Under the pieces are notes generated by a model. The model was not told where the DNA came from and did no database searches. It was given only the letters and a program-made list of their open reading frames with translations. Below are positions 60,100 to 64,000 of a DNA stretch of 64,000 nt, piece by piece (within the stretch, counting starts at the first letter, position 1; each line of letters begins with the position of its first letter). The stretch comes from Clavelina lepadiformis (taxonomy: Eukaryota > Chordata > Ascidiacea > Aplousobranchia > Clavelinidae): positions 3,970,501 to 4,034,500 of the forward strand of contig NC_135243.1 of NCBI RefSeq assembly GCF_947623445.1. Reading direction: 5' to 3'. The position numbers and the translations under genes are program-made.

Positions 60100-62220
60100 C
60101 GCATTCCACTCACAATCTATCTGCCAAGTTATAAAAACTTCACAATGTAGTTTACAGTGTACGTTGCCTTGTTTACACGTGGCTGTACTTAGGTTTGACG
60201 AAGAGAGTATACATCAGATTTTTCTATGAAGTCGATCGCATTTTATCGAGATAAATTCTGCATGTTGATTTTTTTCTTGTATTTTAAGCGATCTTGATGG
60301 AAATCAAGAAATAAAAAATTAAGAAAATTTTGTTAACATTTATAGAGATTGGAGAAATGATGAATTAGTTTCAGGTACGTAGTTGGGATGATTTTCCAAC
60401 AATGTCGGTCACTGAAATCTGCTCAAATGCCCGTAATCCACGCTGGTAAGATGACCTTGTTGAAAAGAGTGCAATCGTCAACGGTCATACATCAGCAGAA
60501 TTTGGTCTGACAAGATAAAAAGAACACAGAAAGTAATTGGAATGATTAATGTTAGCAAAGTTTTCCTTTTTTAAACCTTAAAACTAGTTTGTCTCCCAAT
60601 GCTGGGTGTGTCTGAAATTAAACATCGGGATGCCAGACAGCCCAGCAGTTCAAAATATATTTCAAGAATTGTTTTCTGTAAAATATGTTTGATTCGCTTT
60701 AATTTCATGTTACAGAACTAAAGCCAAGGTGGATTAAGCTGGTCCAATTTTTTCAGTTCGTTTTTGGATTGGATTCAGAAAGACATGCATTTACTCTTGA
60801 TCTCCAGCGTCGTAATGCTTGTTGGTATCAGTATTGCTTGCTGACAAGATGTCGCCATCAGCAACAAGGAAGTTTGTTACTGGTGTGCGTTTACTGTGTA
60901 AATAATAAGTGTTTGCCGCCGTCAAATCCATTTGATTGTTCTCTACTTGATGCTTTAATCTTTATATACGTCATTTGACCACAGACCTCTAGATGAGAAC
61001 TCTGTTGCTATAATCTACAACCTATGAATAATCATTTTTTAGTATTTTGTTTTTTTTGCGTAACATAACGGCCATGACAAAAGTTTCAGCATTTTTAGAT
61101 ATTTCGTTAAGATTTCAATGAAAATGCCTCCCTGTATATAGTTAGTATTGGTGTAGTAATGTATTTCTGTCTGTGTTGTCTAAGCTTGTGCCATCTTTAG
61201 GCCAATTTCGTGCCTAAAGCGTGTTCTACGTTTACAAGTGCAAGCCGTCATTGCAAAAGTCAATATTTGTGCTGGCTGTGCTTTCAATGCTTTACTGCCA
61301 AAGCCTCATATACTGCCTTGAAACGGAAATAAAGTATGTCCTGTTTCAGTTGATGGTTTCGGAATTTGTGCTTTCAATGCTGGCAATAAAAGAATTGTAG
61401 AAAATTTAGTATCTTAAATAATTTAGTACTTTATATAATCACATTAGGCCACTGACAAGCTGGTGTTTGCCACATTTGTCGGTAATCATGAATGGTCACT
61501 ATGTATCGGACATCACAGACCTAACAATTTCAAATCGAATCTTCAAGTATATGCATATGAGTTGTGCTCTTGGTTAAGGAAATGATACATACATATACAT
61601 GGCACAATGTCACTGCGTTATAAGATGCCTGGAAGTTAAAACTTGGAATAATCTGCTTAAAGATTTTTATCCACCACTGAAACACATTTAGTCGTTTCAA
61701 AATGGTGGCGCAAACCATCGTTCAATCGTTTTAAATTTTTCTAATTTCAAGCCGACCCATACATCCTTTTCTCGCAATCGTCAAGCTTCTTCACGATTTC
61801 ATGGTTGATTAATGATTAATGATTAATTAGTTTGATAGTTTTCCGACTTGATAACGTCACCAAATTAATTTTGTGAGGAAAGTTCACGATTTAACATCAG
61901 ACACAGATTTCCAAAACAACTTTGTTGGTCGAAGTAACCGAACCAGGACAACTACACAACAAACTTTACATAAGTCGGAGTATGATGTAACAAGGCTGTA
62001 AACAGCGTCATGAAAAGCACAACAGTTTTATTCTTAAACTATTATTCTCGCAAATTAAACAGAACTGTAAGAGAGTGAGTTGAACCTTCATTATAGCAGT
62101 AATTGCAGAAATACTTCGCCTCAAACATCAAATGCTCAATATTCCGGTCCGAATTCGGACTAATATTTTTTTCAACTTAATCCCGAACTCATCCCCATCC
62201 TAGACCGGCTTACAATTATG
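60100..62220. other. Sequence right of the array
   Basis: A diverged inverted copy of the GGTGACC...TTGACGATTGCACTCTTTTCAA block lies at about 60440-60500. The plus frame at 60769-60978 and the minus frame at 61530-61718 have no recognisable features. No gene is supported. Confidence 0.35.
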
Positions 62221-62224
62221 CTCT

Positions 62225-62312
62225 GGTATCATGCGATCCGGGAATTGAACTCGAGCTTCTCCGCAGAGGATACGTAAGTTCTAACCAATAGGCCATCTGT
62301 CAGTGTCAATTC
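62225..62312 (-). repeat. tRNA-derived SINE head (or tRNA-like relic)
   Basis: On the minus strand, TGGCCTATTGGTTAGAA fits an RNA polymerase III A box and AGTTCAATTCCC a B box, about 35 bases apart. The flanking arms do not pair as a functional tRNA acceptor stem, so a SINE or pseudo-tRNA is more likely than a working tRNA gene. Confidence 0.5.
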
Positions 62313-62860
62313 TACAGTACTTTAGAACCTCTTGAACGAACGAAAAACGACGTCTGACTTTAAAGAAGAGACTTGATCATGCAGGTGAAGCGATGGGTGT
62401 AAGCATGCCAGCTGCATCCAATCATACAATTTAAATATTATTAAAACTGGAGTTGGGAAATTGCTTTCTTCTTCTAAACGACAACATCTTTATTTTTTGC
62501 GGGGTGGGAAGTTTTTAAACTATGAACTTTAATTTGATTAGGCCTACTTTAACTTAACAAATGGTTCGCTATGTGTGTGCTATAAGTATATTCTGATGTA
62601 TATTCTGACGCCAATGTGTGTATTACGTTGATGTGTACAATAATGGGAGTAGAACACTTTACTAAAAACATTTGTGAATTTTACGTAGATATGATATTTA
62701 TGCAATGAGAAGTGTATGTTTTATGACATTTACTTGGTTTCTGCTTTTACTTTGAAATTCGACAATTCAGTATTGCTTTAAAGAACGTTGGCAATTCCAA
62801 GCAAGATAATTCTTTTGTTAAAACTTTGAACAAGCATTTGATTGAACTCACTTTAAATAA

Positions 62861-62910
62861 TTTTAACATTCCACACATTCATGTGAAAGCACACCACGTT
62901 GATTAATTCG
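62861..62910 (-). repeat. Dispersed conserved element, inverted copy V2
   Basis: On the minus strand: AATTAATCAACGTGG, then TTCACATGAATGTGTGG and AATGTTAAAAT. The upstream flank with TTATATAAAGTAACACGTGG matches U1. Confidence 0.58.
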
Positions 62911-63213
62911 GATCTTTTCAAATTCTTTCGACCACGTGTTACTTTATATAAGGTTTGATTTAGCAAATACGCAACCTACTGTACTGTAGTTCGCAGATTT
63001 TTTTCAGGCCGAATAAGTACGTGTCAGATATTACATGTAAAGTATAGTGGATTCATTGTTAGTTAAATAGAAGTTATTTTTCTTTTACTTCTCATAGGGT
63101 TTGAATGAAATACATTTTGCCGACTTCATTATTTGTAGAATGATTTGAAGAAGTTTGTATAGTTCAAAACGAGTCGCTTATTAGAGTGGTTTTTCTGGTG
63201 TTGGTTTCAAATA

Positions 63214-64000
63214 CAGTGGGACCTCGTTAATCCGGACCCCGAACAACCGGAATCCCCGCTATCCGACACAAAACTGCCGGGAACGGATTTCTTCCTATGC
63301 ATTTCACCCCTTTAATCCGGAAACCCCGCTGTCCGACTCCGACACAAAAGTTTTGGAACAAATGTGCTAAATCAATCGCAATAAAATCCGATAAACCGGA
63401 TTATTAACAGTTTAGCGAAAATGATTCACGATTGTCCTAATACACTATGTACGCTGGGTAGTTAGATGACGAAACAATAGCCGATTATCTACGCATAATA
63501 ACGTTGCGGTCTTTATTGATTCAAAAGTACAGTACTGTACAGCATTGCGCTTTGTAAAAAATTTTAGCCGCACAGCTTTTTAGTCATACTATGAAATACT
63601 GTACAGTGTTTTAGAAACGAAAAAATAAATTGTTCATCAACAGTAACAAACAACACTTCCGCGGTCGCAAAAAAATACGTACATTACATGGGTTGAGTGC
63701 GGCAATCTATTGAAAACATACTGCTGCAACTCAATCGTGCTATCAGCTTTTGATATCGCATTGCGCAATGATTAGAAACAGGTCAAAGAAAGTTCAAGAC
63801 TGCTGGTCCCGCCGGAATGCTTCGCCATGCAAGAGCGGTTGTCATACCGTTCGTCACTTCTGGCTTAGAGCATTCGTCTTTAATACGGTGGTTCTGGGGT
63901 TCGACACTGGGTCGGATCATACAAAAAATATAATTTTATTTTAGTTGCTGTCCAGCCAGAAACTCGGTACTTAGAATTTCACTAGGGTGCGTACTGCGTT
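63214..64000. mobile_element. Tigger/pogo-type element, left end, continuing past the window
   Basis: After a TA at 63212-63213 the sequence CAGTGGGACCTCGTTAATCC begins. This is the standard end of Tigger/pogo elements, which duplicate TA. Repeats of the CCGGA-CCCCGC-TCCGAC type follow (about 63230-63345). The right end is not in the window, and no transposase frame is seen. The limit at 64000 is simply the window edge. Confidence 0.65.
63855..63918 (+). repeat. tRNA-Lys-like SINE piece
   Basis: TGGCTTAGAGCATTCGTCTT, then TAATACGG and GGGGTTCGACACTGGG. This resembles the A box, a Lys-type anticodon arm (CTTTAA) and the B box of a tRNA, but the D arm is short and the acceptor stem is not complete. 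Probably a SINE head within the Tigger-type element. Confidence 0.45.

Noticed and set aside
62225-62312. Functional tRNA gene
   Set aside because: A and B boxes are present but the acceptor stem does not close; called a SINE-like relic.
1-64000. Retroviral, LTR, Polinton or other virus-like copies
   Set aside because: No capsid, envelope, integrase or reverse-transcriptase motif and no long terminal repeats were recognised in this reading.

Overview
The window looks like one stretch of an AT-rich, intron-rich animal genome. The closest fit is a tunicate (Ciona-like ascidian): introns are short, splice sites are GT-AG, the protein domains are metazoan (BIR, UBA, RING, receptor-interacting kinase, ZU5), and many small hAT and piggyBac-type DNA elements are present. 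The organism is inferred from style and domain content, not from a marker gene. I saw no prokaryotic operon, CRISPR array, rRNA or intact virus-like element.

Positions 1-41200 hold six host genes. An inhibitor-of-apoptosis E3 ligase (three BIR, UBA, RING; 14 coding exons; minus strand, 15554-1630) sits inside a cluster of an unusual family. Full members of that family join a RIPK2-like pseudokinase to a ZU5 domain and a UPA-like region. Gene A (20721-25111, plus) and gene D (41179-36720, minus) are full fusions with matching exon phases and mostly identical exon lengths. Gene B (26944-29732, plus) is the pseudokinase half alone. Gene C (32901-35382, plus) is the ZU5/UPA half alone. The last exon of a fifth member ends at 193, so the cluster continues to the left. 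The exon models were built by hand from splice sites and reading phase. Each complete model is a multiple of three: 646, 770, 478, 474 and 818 residues for IAP, A, B, C and D.

Positions 42000-64000 contain no gene I recognise. They hold a tandem array of about six diverged units. Three neighbouring units (about 49.3-56.6 kb) are recent copies with a period near 2.47 kb. Each unit carries a ~50 bp conserved element, also found in inverted copies at 60.1 and 62.9 kb and alone at 32.4 kb, and short open frames that could encode secreted peptides. Whether the array is a peptide-gene cluster or a repeat family is open.

Mobile DNA: a 1.3 kb element with minisatellite-like inverted ends in an IAP intron, a hAT element nested in another hAT element (18955-19940), a 547 bp piggyBac-type MITE (30261-30807), a 115 bp hAT MITE (42028-42142), a Tigger/pogo end near 63214, two tRNA-like SINE pieces and a possible LINE endonuclease scrap.

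How the genes may work together (inference): in vertebrates XIAP and cIAP ubiquitylate RIPK2 in innate immune signalling, and ZU5-UPA modules occur in PIDD and UNC5 death-signalling proteins. An IAP beside RIPK2-like pseudokinase-ZU5 genes suggests a lineage-specific death or immune signalling locus.
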